A DNA stretch of 64,000 nucleotides from NCBI RefSeq assembly GCF_000770635.1, contig NZ_AVBF01000004.1, positions 1 through 64,000 of the forward strand. The letters are read 5' to 3'. Of the stretch, positions 45,431 through 53,914 are shown piece by piece. Each line of letters starts with the position of its first letter. Position 1 is the stretch's first letter. The position numbers and the translations under genes were made by a program. Source of the DNA: Pontibacillus yanchengensis Y32 (GTDB lineage Bacteria; Bacillota; Bacilli; Bacillales; BH030062). The notes under the pieces were generated by a model. It worked only from the letters and a program-made list of their open reading frames with translations, was not told the origin of the DNA and searched no databases.

Positions 45431-45931
45431 TTATTGTTGGAGCATGCGGTCAATGAAGCTCCATGCTTCTTGGAGTTCTTCTTCTGTATAATTTTGCTTA
45501 CTCTTAACGGCTTGTACTTTTTCTTCGACTTCTTCTCTTGTGAGATCATCGAAGTACATCATCGTGGATACAAGTTCTAGAAAACGAGAGCTTTTGCCGT
45601 TCATTCCTTCGATGAGGCCTGTCATACGAGGGAATGTCATGTTTGGATAATGCTCTAGAAACTCTTCGCCACCCTCAGTCAGGGCGTAGCGATACTGGGA
45701 GTAATTGCTTTTCTTTTCCCACGTTTCTTGTAGGAATCCAAGGTTACATAGCTCTTCCACACGTAATGTTAACTCCTCTGAGTATGGTCCATAAAAGTGG
45801 AATTGATAGCGTTCTTCAAATGGGAAGCCAGCCTTCTTTAAAATATAAATCATTTTCTGCAGTCTTTTTCTTCCTACGACTTCATCACACTGCGAAAAAA
45901 ACTTAACCAATTTGGCGTGATCATTCAACAA
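45431..45931 (-). CDS. ywgA: YwgA family protein
   Basis: 166-residue cytosolic protein of unknown function, the B. subtilis neighbour of ywfO. LQKMIYILKKAGFPFEERYQFHFYGPYSEEL and LTEGGEEFLEHYP (split across about 22-90) suggest a winged-helix-like fold seen in SocA/antitoxin-like DUF4065 relatives; that comparison is tentative. TTG start 8 bp after GGAGAGG. Only 13 bp follow ywfO, so the genes form an operon. Confidence 0.82.
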   Translation of the reverse strand: MLNDHAKLVKFFSQCDEVVGRKRLQKMIYILKKAGFPFEERYQFHFYGPYSEELTLRVEELCNLGFLQETWEKKSNYSQYRYALTEGGEEFLEHYPNMTFPRMTGLIEGMNGKSSRFLELVSTMMYFDDLTREEVEEKVQAVKSKQNYTEEELQEAWSFIDRMLQQ

Positions 45932-45944
45932 AACGGTTCCTCTC

Positions 45945-47240
45945 CTATCCGTACAAGATTTCCATAATTCGCTTCTTCGTCTTACTTCGATTGGATAACC
46001 CTTCGATTAGGTCTTTTGGAAAATATAATTTATGATCCGTTCGTTTTTTCCCTGAGATAGCCTCTACAATCTCTGATTTTCTGGAGAGTTCCTTCAGCTC
46101 ATTGTTTGGTTGCAATAGATGAATAGGCAAACGCTCTCCATCTTCTCCAGGTCGATAAAAATCATATGGTAAGTCCGAGGAGGAGTCTACAACCAAGTAG
46201 TATTCAGGGTCAATCCCAGCTTTTTGAAATAGCTGATGAAGTTCCATCCATTCACTCATGTGAAGATTCGGGTTAAATTCCACATACTTAAATAGGTGAC
46301 GATTGACAAAACGGTCACACAAATCGCTCAAGATGGGATCTTCTTCTTCTCTCCAGATTTGGAAATAATATAGCGTAACTGCTTCATCGAGCTTCAAATA
46401 CGCTTCAAGATCAGCTTCCCCTTTGAAAAAGGAAGTGAAGTGATAAGGCTCAAGGAAAAACGTATAATCATTTTCATACAGCTCTTTCGCTCTATGTAGA
46501 ATCTTCGTCAAAATCACTTCAGCACTACGTGTTACAGGGTGAAAGTACACTTGCCAATACATTTGATAACGGCTCATGATGTAATCTTCCACAGCATGCA
46601 TCCCGCTTTCTTTCACAACGACCTGGTCTTCCATAGGGCGCATCACACGAAGGATTCGCTCCATATCAAAGTGTCCATAACTAACGCCGGTAAAATAAGC
46701 GTCTCGTTGTAAATAATCCATGCGGTCCGCATCAATTTGACTTGAAATCAAGCTAACAACCAGCTTATTTTCATACGTTTTATTAATGACGTCGGCAACT
46801 TTTTGAGGAAAGGACTCTTCTACTTTTCGTAAAATGGCATTTACTTTTGTGTCCCCTAGTATAATCGCCCTTGTATAATCCTCATGATCAAGCTTGAACA
46901 CCTTCTCAAAAGAATGGGAAAACGGACCATGTCCTAAATCATGAAGGAGTGCAGCAGTTAGGCATAACAACCGCTCCTCGTGGTTCCAATAAGGACGATT
47001 TTCAAAGTTTTCGATAATCCGTCTCACAATCTCATATACACCAAGGGAATGATTAAAGCGACTATGCTCCGCTCCGTGGAACGTCAAATACGAGGTCCCA
47101 AGCTGCCTCACCCTACGTAAGCGTTGAAACTCGGGTGTACCAACTAAATCCCAGATGACACGGTCACGAACATGGACATAGCGATGGACAGGGTCTTTAA
47201 AAACCTTTTCTTCATGTAATTTTTCGTCTTTATACGCCAT
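45945..47240 (-). CDS. ywfO: HD-domain phosphohydrolase (YwfO)
   Basis: 431-residue dGTPase-like protein. HD-domain metal ligands appear in HSLGVYEIVRR (His about 63), AALLHDLGHGPFSHSFE (His-Asp about 92-93) and SSQIDADRMDYLQRD (Asp about 171). B. subtilis YwfO hydrolyses nucleoside triphosphates; substrate here is not defined. ATG with GAGGAAGGG. First gene of ywfO-ywgA. Confidence 0.9.
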   Translation of the reverse strand: MAYKDEKLHEEKVFKDPVHRYVHVRDRVIWDLVGTPEFQRLRRVRQLGTSYLTFHGAEHSRFNHSLGVYEIVRRIIENFENRPYWNHEERLLCLTAALLHDLGHGPFSHSFEKVFKLDHEDYTRAIILGDTKVNAILRKVEESFPQKVADVINKTYENKLVVSLISSQIDADRMDYLQRDAYFTGVSYGHFDMERILRVMRPMEDQVVVKESGMHAVEDYIMSRYQMYWQVYFHPVTRSAEVILTKILHRAKELYENDYTFFLEPYHFTSFFKGEADLEAYLKLDEAVTLYYFQIWREEEDPILSDLCDRFVNRHLFKYVEFNPNLHMSEWMELHQLFQKAGIDPEYYLVVDSSSDLPYDFYRPGEDGERLPIHLLQPNNELKELSRKSEIVEAISGKKRTDHKLYFPKDLIEGLSNRSKTKKRIMEILYG

Positions 47241-47346
47241 AGATAAATGCCCTTCCTCATTCGAGATATACTTTTACTTATTATATACGAAACATTCCAA
47301 ATCTGAAACATGTAGAATTTTTTAACCTTTTCCCTATTTTAAATAA

Positions 47347-47519
47347 GAAAAGCGCAAGCGCCCGCTTAGCGACGTACAAACTGGACGGCTCCGTATGAGA
47401 TAAAGGAAACACGGAGAGCGAAAGCGAACCGATGTTGACTTATCGTAAGGAGGAGCAGGAAGTTTGCTAGTCGCTGGGCGCTGGAGCTAGACATATAAGC
47501 GCCAGAAATTTATACTTTC
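47347..47519. repeat. Modular hairpin repeat, copy C (module absent)
   Basis: Reverse complement aligns with 17959-18165 on both sides, but the two-hairpin module is missing: where copy B2 carries about 75 bp, only about 8 bp (around 47383-47391) are present. The ends AAAAGCGCAAGCGCCCGC and GGGCGCTGGAGCTAGACAT match the family, and the flank ATATAAGCGCCAGAAATTTA matches the one after copy A. Confidence 0.7.
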
Positions 47520-47552
47520 ATCCTATAAGGAATTTTAAACCCTTTGAAAGTG

Positions 47553-47584
47553 AAAAAACACCTTGACTTATGGCAAGGCGTCTG
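47553..47584 (-). terminator. Terminator of DUF1450 gene
   Basis: Minus-strand ACGCCTTG/CAAGGTGT stem followed by TTTTTTCAC. Confidence 0.75.
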
Positions 47585-47633
47585 TATCATTCGCTAACAT
47601 CGTATCCAAAACTTGGGAGCACAGGCTTTCACA

Positions 47634-47876
47634 CTATCTACTTTTTTTCGCATCTTTTTTTAATTTGGATTCGATTTTGTCGATTAATTCATCTTCACTT
47701 AATGCAGAAACAGGTCGATTATTTACAAACGTAAACGATTTCTTTCTCCCTGGTCCACAATAGGATTGGCACCCTACTTGCACCTCTGCATCGGGGTCAA
47801 TCTGTTCTAGGCGAGGAAGCAACGTTTTGATATTAGTTGCCTGGCAATCATCACATACTCGAAATTCGTTAGCCAC
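47634..47876 (-). CDS. DUF1450 family small protein
   Basis: 80-residue protein with Cys pairs in VCDDCQATN (8-16) and [15 protein letters not shown] (34-48), the DUF1450 pattern; possibly thioredoxin-fold or metal/Fe-S binding, function unknown. It is not the YuzB subtype by its N terminus. GTG start with GGAGGG 7 bp upstream. A single gene with terminator, divergent from lipL. Confidence 0.85.
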   Translation of the reverse strand: MANEFRVCDDCQATNIKTLLPRLEQIDPDAEVQVGCQSYCGPGRKKSFTFVNNRPVSALSEDELIDKIESKLKKDAKKSR

Positions 47877-48117
47877 TATGCTTCCCTCCTTACCTATTCC
47901 GTTTGATAAGACTAAATGGTATTGTACAAAGAAATAGGTTCGTTTGCAAGGTGTTCCTTATCTATTGTATCAAGGAGAAGCGATGATCAACATGGCGCAT
48001 CATTCCTTCTATGCCATTTGAATATCCAGACAAGTGTGAATGTTATCTCCACCAGACTTTTGTCCATCATTTTTGGTATAATAGAATGTAATGCAACGAG
48101 ATAAAGGAGAACGGAAT

Positions 48118-48960
48118 ATGCAAGATATACATCATTTATTACGCCCATCTACATACCGTTTTATCGATCAAAGCGAAATGGGGTCGACCTTTTCTGCCCT
48201 TCAATCCTTTGCAACGGATGATACTCTTGCCATGTCGGTAGGAAAAGGTGACTCGCCTACGACTGCACGCCTTTGGGTCCATCACAACACGATTGTGCTC
48301 GGAATTCCGGACGCGCGACTTCCTTATATTGGTGAGGGGATAGACTATTTGAAGGAACAGGGATTCCAGGCTATTGTTCGTAATTCAGGTGGACTTGCCG
48401 TCGTGTTAGATGATGGCGTGCTGAACCTGTCATTTATTTTTCCAGACGCAAAAGAGGTCAATATCCATGACGGTTACGAAGCAATGGTGCAGTTTATTAA
48501 GCTGTTATTTCAAGAAGAAGGCTTTCCGATTGAAGCATTCGAAATCACTGGCTCCTATTGTCCCGGTACGTACGATTTAAGTATAGAAGGGAAAAAATTC
48601 GCCGGCATTTCTCAGCGAAGAGTGAAAAATGGCAGCGCGGTACAAATCTATTTGTGCGTAACAGGAAGTGGTCAGGAACGAGCCGCATTGCTACGCCACT
48701 TTTATGATATTAGCAAAAAAGGGGAAGAAACACGCTTCGCTTACCCAACTATCGAACCGGAGACGATGGCTTCCTTGGAAGAACTTTTTCAAAAAGAACT
48801 ATCCGTGCAAGACATTCGCAACCGCATGCTGTATAAGCTACACGAGTTAAGCGGTCATATTGTAACAGACCCTTTATCCAATCAAGAAATGGCATGGTTT
48901 GAACAACGATTCGAACATATGGTGCAACGCAACGGAAAAGCACTGGATCACCTGGAATAG
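48118..48960 (+). CDS. lipL: Octanoyl-[GcvH]:protein N-octanoyltransferase
   Basis: Amidotransferase moving octanoate from GcvH to E2 subunits in lipoate synthesis. The 280-residue BPL/LPL-fold protein has VRNSGGLAVVLDDGVLNLS and the active cysteine in GSYCPGTYDLS (Cys148), then GKKFAGISQRRVKNG. The frame opens 9 codons upstream, but ATG 48118 follows AAAGGAGAACGGAAT. B. subtilis ywfL. A TATAAT at about 48078 could be its -10. Ends in a terminator overlapping the stop codon. Confidence 0.93.
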   Translation: MQDIHHLLRPSTYRFIDQSEMGSTFSALQSFATDDTLAMSVGKGDSPTTARLWVHHNTIVLGIPDARLPYIGEGIDYLKEQGFQAIVRNSGGLAVVLDDGVLNLSFIFPDAKEVNIHDGYEAMVQFIKLLFQEEGFPIEAFEITGSYCPGTYDLSIEGKKFAGISQRRVKNGSAVQIYLCVTGSGQERAALLRHFYDISKKGEETRFAYPTIEPETMASLEELFQKELSVQDIRNRMLYKLHELSGHIVTDPLSNQEMAWFEQRFEHMVQRNGKALDHLE

Positions 48961-48978
48961 GTGCCAGTGCTTTTTTTG
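48935..48978 (+). terminator. Terminator of lipL
   Basis: AGCACTGG/CCAGTGCT stem plus CACCT/AGGTG inner pairing, followed by TTTTTTTG; the stop codon lies in the loop region. Confidence 0.9.
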
Positions 48979-48989
48979 TATGGAGGGGG

Positions 48990-49080
48990 CTTTGAAATGG
49001 AGGGGCGCTTTTGATTTTGAAATGTCGCTCCTAAATTCTGATTCTCTCTCCAATATCCTAACACTCGATCTAACCCCAAT
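48990..49080. repeat. Degenerate TCGCTC array 7
   Basis: GGGCGCTTTT, TCGCTCCTAAATTC, TCTCTCCAATATCC and ACTCGATCTAACC at 17-21 bp spacing resemble decayed units of the 20-bp arrays. Lies between the convergent lipL and pta terminators. Confidence 0.5.
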
Positions 49081-49116
49081 TTCTCGTCCGTCATCAAAAA
49101 TGTCACCACTAATCCA

Positions 49117-49154
49117 TCAAAAAAAGCCCAGCCACATTAGTGGTCTGGACTCTC
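49117..49154 (-). terminator. Terminator of pta
   Basis: Minus-strand GTCCAGACCAC/GTGGCTGGGC stem followed by TTTTTTTGATGG. Confidence 0.9.
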
Positions 49155-49164
49155 TTCCTATCAT

Positions 49165-50139
49165 TTATTTTAAAGACTGAGCTGCTGTGATAATGGAAAG
49201 CTTGTACACTTCATCTGCACTACAACCGCGGGATAGGTCGTTTACAGGTGCATTTAGTCCTTGAAGTACAGGGCCTACAGCGTCAAATCCACCCATGCGT
49301 TGTGCGATTTTGTAGCCGATGTTTCCTGCTTCTAGGCTTGGGAATACGAATACGTTCGCATCTCCGTTTAATTCGGAGTTCGGTGCCTTTTTCTCTGCTA
49401 CAGATGGAACGAATGCTGCGTCAAATTGGAACTCACCATCAAGGGTAAGGTTTGGATTTTGTTCTTTGGCAATTTGAATCGCATCGGTTACCTTTTCTGT
49501 TTCAGGTGATTGAGCAGATCCTTTTGTGGAGAAGCTTAGCATCGCAACTCTTGGATCGATGTCGAATAGTTCCGCTGTTTCCGCACTTGCTAATGCGATT
49601 TCTGCAAGATCCTGGCTGTCTGGAGAAATGTTGATGGCGCAGTCAGCAAATGCATACTTTTCATCGTCTCGAACCATGATGAAGATACCAGATGTCTTCT
49701 TGATGCCTGGCTTCGTTTTAATGATTTGTAGAGCTGGACGTACGGTGTCAGCAGTGGAATGCGCTGCACCACTTACAAGACCGTCTGCTTTACCCATATA
49801 GACAAGCATCGTTCCAAAGTAGTTTCCGTCCAATAGAATTTCGCGTGCTTTTTCCTCTGTTGCTTTGCCGTTACGACGTTCCACAAAGCTTTGTACCATC
49901 GTATCAAATTCTTCGTAATTGTGAGGGTCAAGAATATCTGCACCGCTAACATCTACATTTAAATCAGAAGCCTTCTGTTTCACTTCATCTTCATTTCCAA
50001 TTAATACAGGTGTGATATAACCTTCCTCTGCTAACTTAGAAGCTGCTTCTAAAATTCGTTCGTCTAAACCTTCCGGAAGTACGACACGCTTGTTAGAACC
50101 GCTTAATTTATCGCGTAAAGAATCAAACAGATTGCTCAT
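49165..50139 (-). CDS. pta: Phosphate acetyltransferase
   Basis: Converts acetyl-CoA and phosphate to acetyl phosphate in overflow metabolism. 324 residues, the short Pta/EutD form, with RVVLPEGLDERILEAA, DGLVSGAAHSTADTVRPALQ-type core (about 110-130), MLSFSTKGSA and the C-terminal VNDLSRGCSADEVYKL. ATG with GGAGGG. B. subtilis pta is activated by CcpA; a cre-like sequence (50258-50271) lies upstream. Confidence 0.95.
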   Translation of the reverse strand: MSNLFDSLRDKLSGSNKRVVLPEGLDERILEAASKLAEEGYITPVLIGNEDEVKQKASDLNVDVSGADILDPHNYEEFDTMVQSFVERRNGKATEEKAREILLDGNYFGTMLVYMGKADGLVSGAAHSTADTVRPALQIIKTKPGIKKTSGIFIMVRDDEKYAFADCAINISPDSQDLAEIALASAETAELFDIDPRVAMLSFSTKGSAQSPETEKVTDAIQIAKEQNPNLTLDGEFQFDAAFVPSVAEKKAPNSELNGDANVFVFPSLEAGNIGYKIAQRMGGFDAVGPVLQGLNAPVNDLSRGCSADEVYKLSIITAAQSLK

Positions 50140-50257
50140 ATTTTATCCCTCCATCAGTGTATCTGTTATATATGATAAATCGTTTTGTGTTTAAATGAAA
50201 GTCAAGACATGCCTATACAAAAATGTCTTTATTTTCACACGATTGTTAAACAATCAC

Positions 50258-50271
50258 TAATAACGCTTTCC
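50258..50271 (-). promoter_or_regulatory. Possible cre-like site upstream of pta
   Basis: Minus strand GGAAAGCGTTATTA, two mismatches to TGNAANCGNWNNCA, about 120 bp before the pta start. CcpA activates pta in B. subtilis from an upstream site; this is a weaker match. Confidence 0.4.
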
Positions 50272-50394
50272 TATACCGTTGTTCCCGCTTCCACCCTTTT
50301 CTAAGCGTTTCCTAATTGGTTAAAACTTATGTTATAGTTGACACAGTTGCATAAAAGAAACATTCGATTTTTACATGTAAAGGAGCGAATCATA

Positions 50395-51138
50395 ATGCCA
50401 GAAGCAGCTACTACAATGGAAGGCTGGTATTGCCTTCATGATTTACGCACAATGGACTGGACATCCTGGAAGCAAGCTTCTAGTGATGAACGAGAAACAG
50501 CTATACATGAATTCAATCAACTTCTAGATAAGTGGAAGGATACAGAGGATAAGAAAGAAGGTAGCCATTCCTTATACACTGTGGTTGGCCAAAAAGCTGA
50601 CTTTATTATGATGATTCTTCGACCAACATTAGAAGAATTAAATGAAATTGAGAACGAATTTAACAAAACGAAGTTAGCTGAATTTACGACGAAAAGCTAT
50701 TCTTACGTTTCCATTGTAGAACTATCTACGTATATGGCGAAAGGTAAGGACGTGGACAATGATCCTGAGATTCAAGCCCGCCTTAAGCCAATCCTACCTA
50801 AGTGGGATTATATCTGCTTCTATCCAATGGACAAGCGTCGTGACGGGGAAGACAACTGGTACATGCTACCGATGGAAGAACGCAGCAAGCTAATGTATTC
50901 CCACGGCATGATCGGCCGTAAGTACGCTGGTAAAGTACGCCAAATCATCACCGGCTCCGTTGGTTTTGACGATTGGGAATGGGGCGTAACGCTATTCGCA
51001 CACGACCCACTTCAATTCAAGAAACTCGTTTATGAAATGCGCTTTGACGAAGTGAGTGCTCGTTATGGCGATTTCGGTTCTTTCTATGTAGGTAACTTAT
51101 TGAAGCCAGAACAGCTTCCACAGTTTTTACACGTGTAG
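50395..51138 (+). CDS. hemQ: Coproheme decarboxylase HemQ
   Basis: Last step of the Gram-positive coproporphyrin-dependent heme pathway, turning coproheme into heme b. 247 residues of the chlorite-dismutase-like fold; proximal heme ligand His170 in [13 protein letters not shown] and the catalytic tyrosine Tyr143 in [10 protein letters not shown]. The frame opens earlier, but ATG 50395 follows AAAGGAGCGAATCATA. Divergent from pta, as ywfI is in B. subtilis. Confidence 0.95.
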   Translation: MPEAATTMEGWYCLHDLRTMDWTSWKQASSDERETAIHEFNQLLDKWKDTEDKKEGSHSLYTVVGQKADFIMMILRPTLEELNEIENEFNKTKLAEFTTKSYSYVSIVELSTYMAKGKDVDNDPEIQARLKPILPKWDYICFYPMDKRRDGEDNWYMLPMEERSKLMYSHGMIGRKYAGKVRQIITGSVGFDDWEWGVTLFAHDPLQFKKLVYEMRFDEVSARYGDFGSFYVGNLLKPEQLPQFLHV

Positions 51139-51160
51139 GCTGAGGAAACAAGGAACACAT

Positions 51161-51198
51161 GAAACGTCTAGGGATACTTTTCCCTAGACGTTTTTTAT
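51161..51198 (+). terminator. Terminator of hemQ
   Basis: AACGTCTAGGGA/TCCCTAGACGTT stem followed by TTTTATTG. Confidence 0.92.
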
Positions 51199-51224
51199 TG
51201 ATGCTGATGTATGAAAAAGCTTTG

Positions 51225-51515
51225 TTATTTCATATTATTTTGTTGGGCAGAAATATTCGATTGCGCACGAGTCATTTGCTGCTCATACTGTTCTAACCGT
51301 TGTTGTGCATCAAACAACTTCATATTGGATTGGTCATTTGACTTTGTTGCTTTGCCTTGAGCCTTTTGTACTTTTTCCTGCAATTCTTGTAGTTTTTGTT
51401 GGGTTTCCTGAATCTGCTGAGGATCTCCACTATTTTGAGCTTGTTGTACAGCATTTTGCATCTTGCCGTATGCTTCCATAATTTCACGGATTTCATGTTC
51501 GTTTTGTAGTGTCAT
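51225..51515 (-). CDS. Small Gln-rich coiled-coil protein
   Basis: 96 residues, almost wholly charged/Gln-rich helix (NEHEIREIMEAYGKMQNAVQ, QKLQELQEKVQKAQ), predicted coiled coil; no membrane segment, cysteine or motif. Not recognised. GGAGGTAGCGGAAGT before ATG is a strong ribosome site, supporting a real gene. It sits beside hemQ and, across the 21-bp array, the cwlJ-gerQ germination locus; a spore role is only a guess. Confidence 0.7.
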   Translation of the reverse strand: MTLQNEHEIREIMEAYGKMQNAVQQAQNSGDPQQIQETQQKLQELQEKVQKAQGKATKSNDQSNMKLFDAQQRLEQYEQQMTRAQSNISAQQNNMK

Positions 51516-51689
51516 ACTTCCGCTACCTCCAATATTAGATTTACATCTATTTTGCGCAGAATCACTTTAATCTACTCTATAGAATTTGCGGGCATAGCTA
51601 CAGTTTTAGTTGAACCTCCCCTTGATCTTGATCTTTGCAGGATAGGTAGAAGATTGCTCGATGATAAAAAAAGATTGGGGTATCCTCTC

Positions 51690-52140
51690 GGGATATGCGT
51701 GGCTTTCCTTTTGAATGCGTGGCTTTTCTCTCGATATGCGTGGCTTTCCTCTCGATATGCGTGGCTTTCCTCTCGATATGCATGGCTTCCCTCTCATTAT
51801 CCGCTTCTTTCCTCTCGTTATCCGCTACTTCCCTCTCATTATCCGCTTCTTCCCTTTCGTTATCCGCTTCTTCCTCCTCTTTATCCGCTTCTTCCCTCTC
51901 GTTATCCGCTTCTCCTCTCTTGTTATCCGCTCCTTCCCTCTTGTTATCCGCTCCTTCCCTCTTGTTATCCGCTCCTTCCCTCTCGTTATCCGCTCCTTCC
52001 CTCTCATTATCCGCTTCTTCCCTCTCATTATCCGCTCCTTCCCCTTCGTTATCCGCTTCTTCCTTCTCTTTATCCGCTTCTTTCCTCTCGTTATCCGCTA
52101 CTTCCCCTTCGTTATCCGCTCCTTCCCCATCATTACCCTC
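51690..52140. repeat. 21-bp periodic array 8 (TTCCCTCTCGTTATCCGC)
   Basis: Two blocks: about five copies of TGGCTTTCCTCTCGATATGCG, then sixteen copies of GCTTCTTCCCTCTCGTTATCC-type units, the TATCCGCT anchor recurring every 20-21 bp from 51799 to 52113. Because 21 is a multiple of 3 and the unit lacks stops, three plus frames and minus frames stay open; I read these as non-coding. Confidence 0.85.
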
Positions 52141-52283
52141 TCCTTTCCTCCCAACAGCTTATATTTTGTTCATAATCAGCATTTTGGTACATACACATGG
52201 TTCTAAGAGGATTGTGAGTAGTCGTAAGGAACGAATCCTCCTTTAGGGCATATGCTGATGTCAGGTTAAAAAGGGGTGAACCT

Positions 52284-52596
52284 ATGGCCGTCGTTCCTTA
52301 TATTCAAAGTGATTTGAAGTTGCTGGTTAGCCCTATGCGAGCTGAAGGTGATGGGAAACTTGGGATGCTGATGGTAGGTAAACACCGGCGTTACGCGTGC
52401 GGGTAAACTGCCTCGATTTCAAAGACATCAGTCGTCGATCTATCAAAGCCCTGGAGGATATGAGGCGACCCAGCTAGCAATTCACTATGGTTCTTCAGAC
52501 CAGAAGGCGATTGTCCTTTGGGCAATCCATTATTGGCCGATACAAATCTCACTGTTTCTAAACCCATTACGTTCTGAATGCCCTAAAGCGTTTTAA
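52284..52596 (+). pseudogene. cwlJ: Decayed cwlJ (spore cortex-lytic hydrolase)
   Basis: A good ribosome site (AAAAGGGGTGAACCT) precedes ATG at 52284, and the first 36 codons resemble CwlJ (SDLKLLVSPMRAEGDGKLGM, versus MRAEAEGEGKQGM in B. subtilis). The frame then stops at TAA 52404. Shifting by +1 at about 52380 continues with NTGVTRAGKLPRF and IYQSPGGYEATQLAI, matching NVGINRLRA and IYQPHAFEA of CwlJ, to a stop at 52594. The total, about 110 codons, is short of the roughly 140 expected, and the conserved C-terminal QWYNQP region is missing. Position directly upstream of gerQ is that of cwlJ. Function is almost surely lost. Confidence 0.75.
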
Positions 52597-52620
52597 CATC
52601 TGAAAGGAGTGCATTGAAGA

Positions 52621-53136
52621 ATGACACCTACACATCAAGGAGGCTCATACGGTCAAGGGAATAACCCTTATAGCTATGGGCAATATCGTCAACAAGGTCA
52701 AGGGGGGCAGCCTATGATGTACCCTTATCAAAGTCAAATGGCGACCCAACAGCAGATGCCACAACAAATGCAACAACCGAAACCTCAACAGCAGGGACAA
52801 TTTCAAGTTCCTCCATTCCCACAAACACAAAGTCCTGGCTACACCAATTTTCCTGGAATGCTACCAGAAGAAGAATCCTATATTGAGAATATCCTGCGTT
52901 TGAATAAAGGGAAGCAAGCAACCGTTTATATGACCTTTGAAAATAATGAGAATTGGAATGCTAAAGTTTTTAAAGGCATTATTGAAGCGGCAGGAAGAGA
53001 CCATATCATCCTAAGCGACCCCGAAACCGGAATTCGTTACCTGTTACTGATGGTTTATCTTGACTACATTACCTTCCCAGAAGAGATTAATTACGCTTAC
53101 CCATATGGTGGGAACACAGGTAGTAGCCAGCGATAA
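52621..53136 (+). CDS. gerQ: Spore coat protein GerQ
   Basis: Coat protein, cross-linked by transglutaminase Tgl, needed with CwlJ for Ca-dipicolinate germination in B. subtilis. 171 residues: a Gln/Gly/Pro/Tyr-rich, low-complexity first half (about 1-80) and the conserved C-terminal domain ESYIENILRLNKGKQATVYM ... DHIILSDPETGIRYLL ... YLDYITFPEEINY. AAAGGAG before ATG. Immediately downstream of the broken cwlJ. Expression in B. subtilis is by sigma-E; no promoter assigned here. Confidence 0.92.
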   Translation: MTPTHQGGSYGQGNNPYSYGQYRQQGQGGQPMMYPYQSQMATQQQMPQQMQQPKPQQQGQFQVPPFPQTQSPGYTNFPGMLPEEESYIENILRLNKGKQATVYMTFENNENWNAKVFKGIIEAAGRDHIILSDPETGIRYLLLMVYLDYITFPEEINYAYPYGGNTGSSQR

Positions 53137-53161
53137 TAGCAACCGTCTCTTTTAATTGTTT

Positions 53162-53208
53162 GCAGATTTTCTGATCCCTTTCATCAGAAAATCTCGCATT
53201 TTATTCTC
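53162..53208 (+). terminator. Terminator of gerQ
   Basis: AGATTTTCTGAT/ATCAGAAAATCT stem followed by CGCATTTTATTC. Confidence 0.85.
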
Positions 53209-53331
53209 TTTTCATCATTACTATTAAATGTTCAGCACATGTTCATGAATAATCCTTTATCCCATATGTTTTGCTGATGTAGAGTAATAGCTTTTCTTCC
53301 ACTCGACGAAGAAAAGTATGAATCATAGAAC

Positions 53332-53541
53332 AAAAGCGCAAGCGCCCGGGTAGCGACGTATATGCTGCTGCCCACACGACGTGGGTTGGTTCGATGTTGC
53401 TACGTGATGTAGCGAAATTAATCGAACTTCCTCTAAGTCTTTTGAGATAAAGGCAACACGAAGAACGTAGTGATTCGATGTTAACTTATCGTACGGAGGC
53501 GAGGGAAGCATACTAGTCGCTGGGCGCTGGAGCTGGACGTG
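53332..53541. repeat. Modular hairpin repeat, copy D (with two-hairpin module)
   Basis: Inverted relative to copy B2. The module at 53367-53427 on the minus strand reads GTTCGA...TCGAAC around GCTAC/GTAGC, then CCCAC/GTGGG. Hairpin 1 differs in sequence from copies B2 and the 0.3-kb element yet pairs fully. Lies between gerQ and the small membrane protein gene. Confidence 0.7.
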
Positions 53542-53599
53542 GCCGCATCACTTTTTTAGTTATACACAAGCATTGATTTTATAATTTCCTATAAAGAAA

Positions 53600-53634
53600 A
53601 AAGGAGTATCCTCTATGGATACTCCTACTCTTCT
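53600..53634 (-). terminator. Minus-strand terminator beyond ywdK
   Basis: AGGAGTATCC/GGATACTCCT stem followed on the minus strand by TTTTTTCTTT. The only minus-strand gene upstream of it is ywdK, 300 bp away, so ywdK transcripts would run antisense through the intervening plus-strand gene. Confidence 0.7.
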
Positions 53635-53659
53635 ATTTCAACTGAATCGAAAGGAGTGC

Positions 53660-53914
53660 ATGTCGTTGCAGCATCCTTCTCAAAAATTTGTACAGCTTCA
53701 GTTCGTTATGCTAGGTGTAGCATTTTTATTTGGTATTATGTTTTTTATTAAAACGAGTTTTGCGTTCTTTTTGCTGTTTGTATTTTATGCCCTAGCATTC
53801 AGTCTTGTTTTTGAAGGCTTAGCCCACTACTCCAGACAGGAAATGCTTCCGTTTATCGAGCAAGTCATCCGTGCTTTATTCATCGTCATATTCGCTACCA
53901 TCTTATACTTTTAA
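53660..53914 (+). CDS. Small three-helix membrane protein (DUF5366-like)
   Basis: 84-residue hydrophobic protein, helices about 13-30, 32-50 and 66-83, with FEGLAHYSRQEMLPFIEQ between. It resembles the DUF5366 family, not confidently. ATG 53660 is only 3 bp from AAGGAG; TTG 53666 at 9 bp is an equally good start. Its 3' end overlaps the end of ywdK by 4 bp (convergent). Confidence 0.7.
   Translation: MSLQHPSQKFVQLQFVMLGVAFLFGIMFFIKTSFAFFLLFVFYALAFSLVFEGLAHYSRQEMLPFIEQVIRALFIVIFATILYF

Noticed and set aside
51552-52246. Repeat-protein genes (207, 183 and 163 codons) across the 21-bp array
   Set aside because: Several frames are equally open because the unit is stop-free and a multiple of 3; no ribosome sites; composition follows the DNA repeat.
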